This document shows, piece by piece, positions 37,442 through 45,581 of a stretch of 64,000 nt of DNA. Each line of letters begins with the position of its first letter. The first letter of the stretch is position 1. Made by a program: the position numbers and the translations under genes. This stretch comes from Geomonas sp. Red32 (GTDB lineage: Bacteria > Desulfobacterota > Desulfuromonadia > Geobacterales > Geobacteraceae). The notes under the pieces were generated by a model. That model worked only from the letters and a program-made list of their open reading frames with translations. It did no database searches and was not told the origin of the DNA. Where the stretch lies: NCBI RefSeq assembly GCF_023652955.1, contig NZ_JAKLOY010000003.1, positions 186,001 through 250,000 on the forward strand, written 5' to 3'.

Positions 37442-38194
37442 ATGGAAAACGCGCACTCCGGAGCAATCCTGGCGAGCAGGCACTGGGTCTTCGATCTCGA
37501 TGGCACCCTCACCGTCGCGGTGCATGACTTCGACGCCATCAGGAAGGCCCTCGGCGTCCCCCACGGGGGTGACATCCTCGCCTACCTGAGCTCGCTTCCC
37601 GAGGAGGAGGCGCGGCTGGCCAGGGGGAAGCTCAACGACATCGAGATGGAACTGGCGGGACGCAGCCGGGCGGCGGTAGGGGCCCGGACGCTGGTGGGGC
37701 TGCTCCATGCCCAGGGGGCGCAGCTTGGGATCCTGACCCGCAATACGCGGGAGAACGCGCTGGTCTCCCTGGGGCGGATCGGGCTCGCGCAGTACTTCCC
37801 CCCCTCGCACGTGCTCGGTCGCGACGAGGCCCCCGCCAAGCCGGACCCGGACGGGATCCACCAGTTGGCGCGGCGCTGGGGCGTGGCTGCTCACCAGGTT
37901 GTCATGGTGGGGGATTATCGTTTCGACCTGGAAACGGGGCGTGCGGCGGGGGCGGGGACGGTCCACGTCGACCCCAGCAGGCTCTTCGCCTGGCCGGAGT
38001 TGGCGGACCTGGCGGTAGCCAGCCTGGCGGAACTGGCTACCGCGGTGGCCTTTTTACAGGGCGGCGAGGCTCTCCAGCTCGTGGTCGGTGATCTGGACGA
38101 TCTCGTCGTAGATGGCGAGCATGACGTGGAGGCGGCACCACTTCTTGATCACGCTGGTGATCAGGTAGGCGGCGTTGACCAGGGTCCCCGATAG
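37442..38194 (+). CDS. HAD-superfamily phosphatase
   Basis: A 250-residue HAD hydrolase, close to phosphoglycolate-phosphatase-like enzymes: motif I VFDLDGTLTVA (nucleophile Asp), motif II ILTRNT, motif III KPDPDGI, motif IV MVGDYRFDLETG. AAGGGGAGC precedes the ATG. The catalytic domain is complete by about residue 200; the remaining 45 residues read on into the antisense of the gene at 38054-38497 (141-nt overlap), and their composition is unlike a conserved domain. Substrate unknown. Confidence 0.87.
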   Translation: MENAHSGAILASRHWVFDLDGTLTVAVHDFDAIRKALGVPHGGDILAYLSSLPEEEARLARGKLNDIEMELAGRSRAAVGARTLVGLLHAQGAQLGILTRNTRENALVSLGRIGLAQYFPPSHVLGRDEAPAKPDPDGIHQLARRWGVAAHQVVMVGDYRFDLETGRAAGAGTVHVDPSRLFAWPELADLAVASLAELATAVAFLQGGEALQLVVGDLDDLVVDGEHDVEAAPLLDHAGDQVGGVDQGPR

Positions 38195-38497
38195 CAGGGC
38201 GATACCCAGCAGGCGCTGGTCATCCATGGAGATGAGGATCACTGCATAGATGGCGATGAAGACCATGGAGGCTAGCCAGGCAACCTCCGGCCCCTTGAAC
38301 GGGTTGACCATCACCTTGGTGAGCTCGATGTAGTAGCGGGTCATCCCCCGCACCCGGCGCATCGCCTCGGCGATCTCGCCGGCCGGCTGCTTGAGGTAGA
38401 TGCGGGCCAGGAAGTGGGTGAGGGCGGTTTCCTTGTCCTTTACCATGCGCTCGTTTACGTATCCATCGATTGCTTCGTCTACGGTCTCTTTGTTCAT
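38054..38497 (-). CDS. Two-TM inner-membrane protein of unknown function
   Basis: A 147-residue protein, not recognised. The first 75 residues are soluble and charged (KETVDEAIDGYVNERMVKDK), followed by two hydrophobic helices (PEVAWLASMVFIAIYAVILIS and LLGIALLSGTLVNAAYLITSV) and an amphipathic end. GGTGG precedes the ATG at 38497. Its 3' end lies inside the convergent HAD gene. Confidence 0.72.
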   Translation of the reverse strand: MNKETVDEAIDGYVNERMVKDKETALTHFLARIYLKQPAGEIAEAMRRVRGMTRYYIELTKVMVNPFKGPEVAWLASMVFIAIYAVILISMDDQRLLGIALLSGTLVNAAYLITSVIKKWCRLHVMLAIYDEIVQITDHELESLAAL

Positions 38498-38759
38498 GAT
38501 CCACCACCTAAAGAGCGGGCGGCGCCCAAGCTTTGGCTCCGCATTGCAGGAAAAGGGCCTGGGCCGCATGGCGGGGAGGATCCACCTCCAGGCTCTGATG
38601 CCTCCTCTTATCGGTACCACCGGAAGTTAGTTTAGATGATGGTGCAAAAAATCGGCTTGTCAAATGGGGGCCCCGTGCGTGCTCCCGTTTCTTCCTCCGT
38701 TTGCCCCAGGTGGCGGCGGACCCAAGGAGACAGTGTGAAGCAGCGGAGTGGGAATACGG

Positions 38760-39683
38760 ATGAGTAGCAAACGGTGCCAGTCGGGGGAGGGATCCCCGGT
38801 CGAGGGGGTAATCGTATCCCATTTCGGCGTCGCCGTCGAGGTGCAGGTGGCCGACGGCGAACGGATGATGGTGCGGGTCAAGCGGAACTCCGGCCATGTG
38901 GTCGGGGACCGGGTCGTGGTCCGGGGCGAGGTCCTCGACCGCCTGGAAAGGCGAAGCGAGCTGCGCCGGCGTGACGCCCGGGGTGGAGTCCACCTCGTGG
39001 CCGCCAACCTGGATGTGCTCGGCATCGTGCTGGCTCCCCTCTCTCCTCCCGGTTTCGCCGACCGAGCCATTGTCGCCGCTCGCGCCGCCGGGCTGGAGCC
39101 GTTCCTGATCTTCAACAAGTGCGACCTTCCCGAGGCGGTTCCCTCGGCTGAGGAGGCGGAGAGGACTTACCGCGGGACGGTTCCCTTCTTCGCGCTGAGC
39201 GCCGCCACCGGGCAGGGGATCGAGGCGTTGGCCTCCTTCCTCAAGGAAGGGCACCGCGGTGTCTTTGTCGGCTCCACCGGGGTGGGGAAGAGCTCCCTGA
39301 TGAATGCCCTCTGCCCGGACATCAACCTGAAGGTGGGGGAGGTGAGCGAGCACCGCTGGCTCGGCAGGCACACCACGACGGTGTCGTCCTTGCACGCGCT
39401 CCCCGGCGGGGGGGAGCTGGTGGATACCCCGGGCTTTCGCGATTTCGGCCTGGTGGACATCTCCTCTTCCGAGGTCGCCGAGCATTTCCCCGGCTTCGAG
39501 TCGCTGGATTGCCGCCCCTGCCGTTTCCGCAACTGTCGCCACCGCAAGGAGCCGGGGTGCGAGGTGGCTGCCCTGGTGGAAGCAGGCCGGCTCTCGGCGG
39601 AGCGCTACCGCAACTATCTCGCCATCCTCGACGAGGCGGAGGCGGCCGAAGATGAGGCGCTCAGGCGCCCGCGCAGAAAATAG
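38760..39683 (+). CDS. rsgA: Ribosome small-subunit-dependent GTPase RsgA
   Basis: A circularly permuted GTPase of about 307 residues that helps finish the 30S subunit. Order of motifs: OB-fold N-terminus (GVIVSHFGVAVEVQV), then G4 NKCDL, then G1 GSTGVGKSSL, G2/switch HTTT, G3 DTPGFRDFG, and a C-terminal zinc knuckle CRPCRFRNCRHRKEPGC with the Cys/His ligands. GTG at 38748 is an alternative start in the same frame. Single gene followed 30 nt later by the spermidine-synthase-like gene. Confidence 0.95.
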   Translation: MSSKRCQSGEGSPVEGVIVSHFGVAVEVQVADGERMMVRVKRNSGHVVGDRVVVRGEVLDRLERRSELRRRDARGGVHLVAANLDVLGIVLAPLSPPGFADRAIVAARAAGLEPFLIFNKCDLPEAVPSAEEAERTYRGTVPFFALSAATGQGIEALASFLKEGHRGVFVGSTGVGKSSLMNALCPDINLKVGEVSEHRWLGRHTTTVSSLHALPGGGELVDTPGFRDFGLVDISSSEVAEHFPGFESLDCRPCRFRNCRHRKEPGCEVAALVEAGRLSAERYRNYLAILDEAEAAEDEALRRPRRK

Positions 39684-39712
39684 AGGGAGCAAACGATCAA
39701 GGAGGTTTTTCG

Positions 39713-40429
39713 ATGGCGCAACCCTGGATGGTACTGGACCGGGTGCATACCCCGGACGGGGTGCTTGAACTTAGGAGGCGGGGGGAGCGGGATTTCCTGA
39801 TCACCGTCAACGGGCTGGTGCTCATGAACAGTTCCCTGCACCGTTCCGAGGTCGCACTCGGCGAGGTCGCCTGCGCGCCGCTGAAGGAGCATCCCGCTCC
39901 CCGGGTGCTGGTTGCGGGGCTCGGGATGGGGATCACCCTGAGGGCGGTGCTGGATGCGCTTCCCCCTTCGGCGGCCGTGGTGGTGGCCGAGCTTAACCCG
40001 GTGGTGGTCGACTGGTGCCGGGGGGCGCTCGCCCCTCTGACTGCTTCGGCGGTGAGCGATCCCCGGGTGACCGTGGAGATCGAGGACGTCTCCCGGGTGA
40101 TCATGAAGAGCGCCGGCGGGGGGGAGCGTTTCGACGCGGTGGTGCTCGATCTTTACACCGGTCCCCACTCCCGCTCCGACAAGGTGATGGATCCCCTCTA
40201 TGGAAGCGTGGCGATCGAGCTCACCCGCTCTGCGCTGAGGCCGGGCGGGGTGTTTGCGGTGTGGGGGGAGAATGTGGACGCCGCGTTCGAGAAGCGGCTC
40301 AAGGGGGCGGGCTTTGCGGTCACCACGGACCGCCCCGGCCGCGGCGGTTTGCGGCACGTGGTCTACCTGGCGCGTCTTCCCGGCCAGCAGGAGGCGCCGC
40401 GGGGAAGGCGTGGGGGAGGCCGGCGCTAA
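39713..40429 (+). CDS. Spermidine-synthase-like SAM-dependent protein
   Basis: A 238-residue class I methyltransferase-fold protein. The nucleotide site is seen in VLVAGLGMGITLRAVLDAL and VVAELNPVVVDW; VVLDLYTGPH carries the catalytic-type Asp of aminopropyltransferases. It lacks the N-terminal beta domain length of true SpeE, so activity on putrescine is doubtful. AAGGAGG precedes the ATG. The Arg/Gly-rich C-terminus (last 20 residues) is unusual. Confidence 0.78.
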   Translation: MAQPWMVLDRVHTPDGVLELRRRGERDFLITVNGLVLMNSSLHRSEVALGEVACAPLKEHPAPRVLVAGLGMGITLRAVLDALPPSAAVVVAELNPVVVDWCRGALAPLTASAVSDPRVTVEIEDVSRVIMKSAGGGERFDAVVLDLYTGPHSRSDKVMDPLYGSVAIELTRSALRPGGVFAVWGENVDAAFEKRLKGAGFAVTTDRPGRGGLRHVVYLARLPGQQEAPRGRRGGGRR

Positions 40430-40433
40430 CGGC

Positions 40434-40847
40434 TTAGGCCGCCCGCCTCATCCGGGACGGCCGGTCCCCCCCGGGGCCGGGGGCGATGAGGTTCCTGACG
40501 GTGGCGACCAACTGCTCGGCGGTGAACGGCTTCGCGAGGTAGCCGTCGGCGCCGTGGGTGTCGACGAGCCTGCTGAGCTCCTCCTCGTCCTTGGAGGAGA
40601 TCAGCAGCACCGGGATGTGGCGGCTTTTGTCGCGGGACTTGAGCAGCCGGAGCTTCTTGTCCCCCGACATGAGCGGCATGACCACGTCGAGCATGATCAG
40701 GTCGGGAGGGGTATTGGAGTAGATCAGGTGGTTGGAGTAGACACCGTTGTCCGCAACGGAGACCCGGAAACCGGCCGCCTCGAGGAAATCGCTGGCCATG
40801 GCCAGCACGACCTGACAGTCGTCGATGACGACGATGTGCTTCGACAT
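40434..40847 (-). CDS. Single-domain response regulator
   Basis: A 137-residue CheY-like receiver without output domain: VVIDDCQVVLAM (acidic pocket), phospho-acceptor in IMLDVVMPLMSG, LLISSKDEEE (Thr/Ser switch) and YLAKPFTAEQL (Lys). GGGGAGG precedes the ATG. It is divergent from the two-kinase operon at 41218, a likely source of phosphate, though this is positional inference. The C-terminal 20 residues are Pro/Arg-rich. Confidence 0.92.
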   Translation of the reverse strand: MSKHIVVIDDCQVVLAMASDFLEAAGFRVSVADNGVYSNHLIYSNTPPDLIMLDVVMPLMSGDKKLRLLKSRDKSRHIPVLLISSKDEEELSRLVDTHGADGYLAKPFTAEQLVATVRNLIAPGPGGDRPSRMRRAA

Positions 40848-40879
40848 TCATCCTCCCCGGAAATAACAGAACGCTGTTT

Positions 40880-40908
40880 TGTATATCACACAGCCGGCCC
40901 GCTGTCTA
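40880..40908 (-). promoter_or_regulatory. Sigma70-type promoter of the receiver gene
   Basis: On the minus strand TAGACA and TATACA are 17 nt apart, giving a leader of about 25 nt before the ATG at 40847. Confidence 0.55.
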
Positions 40909-41160
40909 GCCTGAACTTTAATGAGAACGTTACCGCGCCCCCCTTTACAGGAGGGGCTGTTATCCCGCCTCCTCTCCGCTTTCTTGCTGCTCTCCCCGAT
41001 AAATAACTTGAATTGCAAAGACTTTTCGTTACCGGTAAGCGCTTCCCCCCTTCCTTGGGCACCTTTCGGGCTCTCCCCCGCCGGCGTCCGGGTAACTTCT
41101 CCTCCGCGGAAGTTGCCGGTTTTCTTACCCTGTTCTCCCGTCTCCTTCGGCACCGGTTTA

Positions 41161-41188
41161 TTGCACCTTTCCCCATTTCCAGTAGTAT
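41161..41188 (+). promoter_or_regulatory. Sigma70-type promoter of the kinase operon
   Basis: TTGCAC and TAGTAT are 16 nt apart, about 30 nt before the kinase ATG at 41218. Confidence 0.45.
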
Positions 41189-41217
41189 TAAGAGAAAATA
41201 ATTTTAAGGTGAGAGCA

Positions 41218-43119
41218 ATGGCGCAACGAGAACCGATACAACTCCCGGGGCTCGAGGAGGCGGGACGTCACCACCACCTCTGCCTGCTGTACGACGGGGA
41301 GGAGGAGATCCTGACCCCGGTGGTCCCCTTCATCCAGAAGGGGCTCTCCCTCGGGGAGCGCTGTCTCTACCTCCATGGCGGGGAAGAGACCCTCGAGCGG
41401 GTGCTTAAAAACGCGGTGCTGGGGCAGAAGCACGACATCGGGGCGCTTAAGCTTTTGCCGGTGGAGGAGTGCTGGCTCAAGGGAGGAAGCTTCACTCCGA
41501 AGAGCGTCATCGAGCTTCTCGCTTCCCTCTCCGCCATGGCATCGACCGACGGCTTCCGGGCCACCCGGGTCATCTGCGACATGGGGTGGGCGGCCGGGGA
41601 CCCCTCGCTTACCGCGCTCCTGATCGAGTTCGAGTTGCTCCTCAACCGGCTGGCCGAGCAACTCGACGTCACCATCCTTTCTCTGTACCGCCGGCGGGCT
41701 TTCCCCGCCGAGGTCATCCTGGAACTCGCCAAACTCCACCCGCAGCTGGTCGTCGCCGGCAAGATCTGTCCCAACCCCCTTTTCGTGCCGGCCGGTCACG
41801 CCCCCCGGCGTAGCCGCTCGGATGGCGAGCTCGATCTGCTGCTGGCGGTATCCCAGCTCTGTGCCACCGCGGCGGCCGAGCGGGAGCGGATGCGGCAGGA
41901 ACTCGAGCAGGCTTACGCCGCCCTGGCGCGCAAGATCTACGAGAACTGGCAGGAGGAGGACACCCTCAAGGCGAGCGAAAAGAGGCTCCAGGAGCAGGAT
42001 GATCTGCTGCTCGAGCACCGCCGAAGGTTGCAGACCATCCTGCAGCACCTTCCGGCTGTGATGCTGGCCTTCGATAGGGAGGGCTCGGTGTCCGCCTGCA
42101 ACCACGAGTTCGAGCGGATCACCGGCTTCAGGCCGGAGGAGGTGATGGGGCGGCAGATGCGGGAGCTCTTCCACCTTTCCGGCGAGGGGGCGGAAGAGGT
42201 GCTGGAGGCCCACCCTGAAGAGGGGGGACATTACCGGGGCAGGGAGTGGGAGCTTCGCTGCAAGGACGGCTCGTTACGCAGCATCTCCTGGTCCAATATC
42301 TCCCGCTACGTTCCCATCCAGGGCTGGGCCAACTGGATCACCGGGCTCGACGTGACCCCGAGGATCGATGCCGAGGTCGGCCTCAAGTCCTTGAGCAGCG
42401 AGCTCGAGGCCCGCACCTGCGAACTCGAGCTCTTCGGGCACGCCGTTTCCCACGATCTTAGCTCCCAACTGGCCAAGATCGGGGCCCATTGCGCCCTGAT
42501 GCAGGAGCTGCACGCCCCCGCGCTCACCCCCCAGTGCCGGGAACTCCTCTCCAGCATCCAGCAGGCCACCCTCGAGATGGTGGGGCGGATCAATGCCCTC
42601 GAACGCCTCACTACGCTCGCCTCGGCGGAGATGGAGCCCGAAGAAGTGGATCTGACCGCCATGGCCCGCGAAATTGCCGAATGGCTGAGAAAAAGCGGAG
42701 AGCGTTCGGTGACCTTCCGGATCGAGGAGGGGGTCCGCGCGCGCGGCGACCGGCGGCTCCTCAGGCTGGCTCTCGAGCAGCTTTTGGAGAACGCCTGGAA
42801 CTACACGGCCGCGGTACCCGCCCCGGTCATCGAGTTCGGCACCGTGGTCGCGGCCGGGGAACGGAGCTTCTACGTGAGCGACAACGGCCCGAGGCCGCCG
42901 CTTCTCCCCCCCGACCCGGCAGGATGCCGGAAACTGCACGCGGAGCACCTTTGCTGCGGCATCGGCCTGGCCACCGTCCAACGGATCATCACCCTGCATC
43001 GAGGCAGGATCTGGGCGGCACGAGAGAGCGAACAGGGAGGAACCCTCTGCTTCACGGTGGAGGGGAGAGGGGAGCCTCAGAGCTGGCAGGAAACGGCCCC
43101 CCAGGAGGTGGTGATGTGA
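41218..43119 (+). CDS. MEDS-PAS sensor histidine kinase
   Basis: A 633-residue soluble kinase. Residues about 18-190 match the MEDS domain (HLCLLYDGEEEILTPVVPFIQKG, then RCLYL), first described in the methylotroph regulator DcmR and in methanogen sensors and thought to sense hydrocarbon derivatives. A PAS domain follows (about 270-390; LPAVMLAFDREGSVSACNHE, ITGFRPEEVMGR). Then HisKA with GHAVSHDLSSQL, and an ATPase domain with N-box LENAWNYTA, a shortened G1 (SDNG) and G2 GIGLATVQRI. AAGGTGAG precedes the ATG. Its stop overlaps the start of a second kinase (GTGA). Confidence 0.87.
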   Translation: MAQREPIQLPGLEEAGRHHHLCLLYDGEEEILTPVVPFIQKGLSLGERCLYLHGGEETLERVLKNAVLGQKHDIGALKLLPVEECWLKGGSFTPKSVIELLASLSAMASTDGFRATRVICDMGWAAGDPSLTALLIEFELLLNRLAEQLDVTILSLYRRRAFPAEVILELAKLHPQLVVAGKICPNPLFVPAGHAPRRSRSDGELDLLLAVSQLCATAAAERERMRQELEQAYAALARKIYENWQEEDTLKASEKRLQEQDDLLLEHRRRLQTILQHLPAVMLAFDREGSVSACNHEFERITGFRPEEVMGRQMRELFHLSGEGAEEVLEAHPEEGGHYRGREWELRCKDGSLRSISWSNISRYVPIQGWANWITGLDVTPRIDAEVGLKSLSSELEARTCELELFGHAVSHDLSSQLAKIGAHCALMQELHAPALTPQCRELLSSIQQATLEMVGRINALERLTTLASAEMEPEEVDLTAMAREIAEWLRKSGERSVTFRIEEGVRARGDRRLLRLALEQLLENAWNYTAAVPAPVIEFGTVVAAGERSFYVSDNGPRPPLLPPDPAGCRKLHAEHLCCGIGLATVQRIITLHRGRIWAARESEQGGTLCFTVEGRGEPQSWQETAPQEVVM

Positions 43120-43979
43120 CCAATGAAAAAGGGCTTCCCCCGCTTTTGGAGGTCTCCAACCCGGCGGACCTTAAAAGTTCCATCCATAACTCGCTGGAGA
43201 GCATCCGTGACCTCCTCCTGCGCCGTCCCGATCACGAGGAGCTCGGGGCCCTGACCCAGCAGGTGGAGCGCCTGCTGACCGAGCAGGGGGCCCGGCTGGA
43301 GTCGATCAACCGCGACCTGGAGGCCTTCAACTACTCGGTCGCCCACGATCTCTGCGCCCCCCTGACCCGTATCTGCGGTTTCACCCAGGCCCTCAAGGAG
43401 CGCTGCGGCGCCCGCCTCGACCCGGAGGCGATCGACTACCTGGAGCGGATCCACAAGTCGTCCCTGCACATGAACGAGCTTATCGAGGCCCTCCTGGAGC
43501 TTTCCCAGCTCTCCTACCAGAGCCTCAAGAAGGAGCTGGTCGACCTCTCTGCCATCGCCAGCGAAACGGCGGGCGAGCTCTCCCAGGGTATGCCGGAGCG
43601 CCGGGCCGATTTCGTCATCGAGCCTAAGATAACCACCATCGGGGACTCGAGGCTTTTGGAGATCGCCATGAAGAACCTGATGAGAAACGCCTGGAAGTTC
43701 ACCCGCCTCAGGGAGACCGCCTGTATCGAGTTCGGGGCCCGCGAGATGGGGAGCGGCCGCGCCTGCTTCGTTCGGGATAACGGGGTCGGTTTCGACATGT
43801 GCAACGCCGAGAAGATGTTCCAGGCCTTCCAGAGGCTCCACAACAGCGCCGAGTACCCCGGCCACGGCATCGGGCTCACCACCGTCCAGCGGATCATCAC
43901 CCGGCACGGCGGACGGATCTGGGCAGAAGGGGAGGTTGACAAGGGGGCTACCTTCTATTTCACGCTGACTCCTGCCTGA
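43116..43979 (+). CDS. Soluble histidine kinase without a sensor domain
   Basis: A 287-residue kinase: a helical N-terminus (about 1-70), HisKA with FNYSVAHDLCAPLTRI, and an ATPase domain with MRNAWKFT (N-box), RDNGVGFD (G1), and GHGIGLTTVQRI (G2). No membrane segment or PAS/GAF sensor, so it may take its signal from the partner kinase it overlaps. GTG start at 43116 has AGGAGGTG before it. Kinase sequence style is that of bacteriophytochrome-type kinases. Confidence 0.88.
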   Translation: MTNEKGLPPLLEVSNPADLKSSIHNSLESIRDLLLRRPDHEELGALTQQVERLLTEQGARLESINRDLEAFNYSVAHDLCAPLTRICGFTQALKERCGARLDPEAIDYLERIHKSSLHMNELIEALLELSQLSYQSLKKELVDLSAIASETAGELSQGMPERRADFVIEPKITTIGDSRLLEIAMKNLMRNAWKFTRLRETACIEFGAREMGSGRACFVRDNGVGFDMCNAEKMFQAFQRLHNSAEYPGHGIGLTTVQRIITRHGGRIWAEGEVDKGATFYFTLTPA

Positions 43980-44097
43980 GGCAGATCGGAGGAAGGGGGG
44001 CTCGTAAACGATGTGGGGAAATGGCGGTAAAGCGGGGAAGGGTTAGGCGGGGGGAACCGGCCGGCTCCTCCCCGCGGGTAATCCGTGCCTGGAGATC

Positions 44098-44370
44098 TCA
44101 GTCCAAAAGGGTCTTCTCGAACTGCAACCCCATTCCTTTTTCGGTGACCCGCACGACTTTCGCCTTGAGGTCGCACAGCACCTGCGGGGTGAGGGTGTGG
44201 TAGATGGTGATGGCCACGGTGTCGTTGATCTCGACCTTCCTGGCGGCCGTGACAAAGACACCTTTCATGCTCAGGTTTTCCACTTCACCCGCGATCATTT
44301 CGTTATCCAAATGTATGTTTGCCTTGGCGTGCAGTGCCAGCCTGGCGAAGTTTCTCTTTTCCTTGTACAT
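44098..44370 (-). CDS. PilZ-domain protein
   Basis: A 90-residue stand-alone PilZ domain, a c-di-GMP receptor fold. Both ligand motifs are seen: an Arg-rich N-terminal RNFAR (RxxxR) and NLSMKG in place of D/NxSxxG. Strong ribosome site GGGAGGGG and promoter at 44423-44450. Typical of a c-di-GMP adaptor; partner unknown, but the nearby MshEN proteins suggest related control. Confidence 0.9.
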   Translation of the reverse strand: MYKEKRNFARLALHAKANIHLDNEMIAGEVENLSMKGVFVTAARKVEINDTVAITIYHTLTPQVLCDLKAKVVRVTEKGMGLQFEKTLLD

Positions 44371-44422
44371 CGCCCCTCCCTTGTGCGGTTTAATGGGAAT
44401 GCCGGGTTGAAACTTCTCTCTT

Positions 44423-44450
44423 AGTGTAATTTAATGTCTCGAAAATGCAA
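44423..44450 (-). promoter_or_regulatory. Sigma70-type promoter of the PilZ gene
   Basis: On the minus strand TTGCAT and TACACT are 16 nt apart, about 53 nt before the ATG. Confidence 0.5.
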
Positions 44451-44578
44451 GCGCTGCAAGGATAAAAAGCTTGTCTCTCAGGAATTTACCTACCGTCGAT
44501 GACTGTTAAGATGCCCCTCATTTCGTTCTCATGTGTTTTTACCGCACTATCGGCAGGCTGCCGGAGCCCGGCAACGGA

Positions 44579-45436
44579 TCAGGCGGCGGGCGCGGCATGC
44601 TCTTCCTTCACCTGCTGCATGATGTCGAAGGCCCGCTTGACCCGGGAGACCACCCTGATGATCATCATCGGTTTGGCGATGAAGTCGTGAAAGCCAGATT
44701 TCAGGGCCCGGTGCTCCTCCTCGGGAGAGGCCTTGGAGGTCAACAGGATCATCGGGATCTCGGCGGTGGCGGGGTTGGCCTTGATGGCGCGCATGAGCGC
44801 GTAGCCGTCCATGCGGGGGATCACCGCGTCGCACAGGATGAGCTCCGGCCGCTGCGAGAAGGCGATGCCGAGCCCCTCCACCCCGTCGTTGGCGATCAGC
44901 ACCTGGTACCCTTCCTTCCTGAGCGCTTCGGCGACCTCGGAGGTGGTGTCGGTTGCGTGGTCGACCACCAGGACCCGGGGGGCTTCGGCGTTCACCTCCT
45001 CCGCGCCGAGGTAGTGGCGCTTGACGGCGGCGATGATCGCCTCCCGGGTGGCGAGCACCGGGATGATGCGGGTACGGCAGTAGGCCCGCAGTTCGGAGAT
45101 GGTGTCGGTGTCGCAGGGGTCGGTGATGGCCACCACCACACCCTCCCGCTGGCGGCGCAGGGGAAACACCACCCGTTCCTGGGCGAACCGCACCGGGACA
45201 AGCTCCAGCAGCTGACGGGGGTAGCTCTGGGAGGCGAGCTCCCGTACCGTCTGGAATCCGTGCTGGCTGGCCAGCGCCTCGATCAGCTCGTCCCTGGTGA
45301 TGACCCCCATCTCCTCCAGCACGCCTCCCAGCCGCTGACGCCGCCGCTGCTTGTGCTGCCTGATCAGGGCGCGCTCCAAGGTCTTGATGGTTATGATCCC
45401 TGACTCGACCAGTAACTCTCCTAAGGGTGTTTTCAT
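44579..45436 (-). CDS. MshEN-domain response regulator (paralog)
   Basis: A 285-residue paralog of 27390-28241. The two MshEN half-motifs are PLGELLVESGII (residues 4-15) and RLGGVLEEMGVI with ALASQHG (about 39-65). The receiver domain (about 157-280) has phospho-acceptor in LILCDAVIPRMDG and Lys in FIAKPM, but its acidic pocket reads VVDHATD where the relative has AEDD. Domain layout and insert lengths are otherwise the same, so the pair arose by duplication. Output unknown. It lies just after the amtB terminator on the same strand. Confidence 0.87.
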   Translation of the reverse strand: MKTPLGELLVESGIITIKTLERALIRQHKQRRRQRLGGVLEEMGVITRDELIEALASQHGFQTVRELASQSYPRQLLELVPVRFAQERVVFPLRRQREGVVVAITDPCDTDTISELRAYCRTRIIPVLATREAIIAAVKRHYLGAEEVNAEAPRVLVVDHATDTTSEVAEALRKEGYQVLIANDGVEGLGIAFSQRPELILCDAVIPRMDGYALMRAIKANPATAEIPMILLTSKASPEEEHRALKSGFHDFIAKPMMIIRVVSRVKRAFDIMQQVKEEHAAPAA

Positions 45437-45519
45437 GATCGAACCGACCTTTGATTGTAATTAGGATTCTCTAACCATGGTGCCAATAATACCGGGTTCC
45501 CCACAAATAGCAAAATAAA

Positions 45520-45543
45520 AAAAGGCCCCGGGGGGGGCCTTTT
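45520..45543 (-). terminator. Rho-independent terminator of amtB
   Basis: Ten-bp stem AAAAGGCCCC/GGGGCCTTTT with GGGG loop; on the minus strand followed by a T-rich run. It lies 38 nt past the amtB stop codon. Confidence 0.88.
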
Positions 45544-45581
45544 CGACAAAAAAATTGCCTGGTTGCAGTGATGGTGACCGG

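Larger units (their letters stand above)
40848..41217. other. Divergent promoter region between receiver gene and kinase operon
   Basis: Holds a minus-strand promoter at 40880-40908 and a plus-strand one at 41161-41188. The frame upstream of the kinase ATG stays open but shows no conserved domain or ribosome site and is treated as noncoding. A short inverted repeat AACAG-AACG-CTGTT lies near 40865. Confidence 0.5.
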
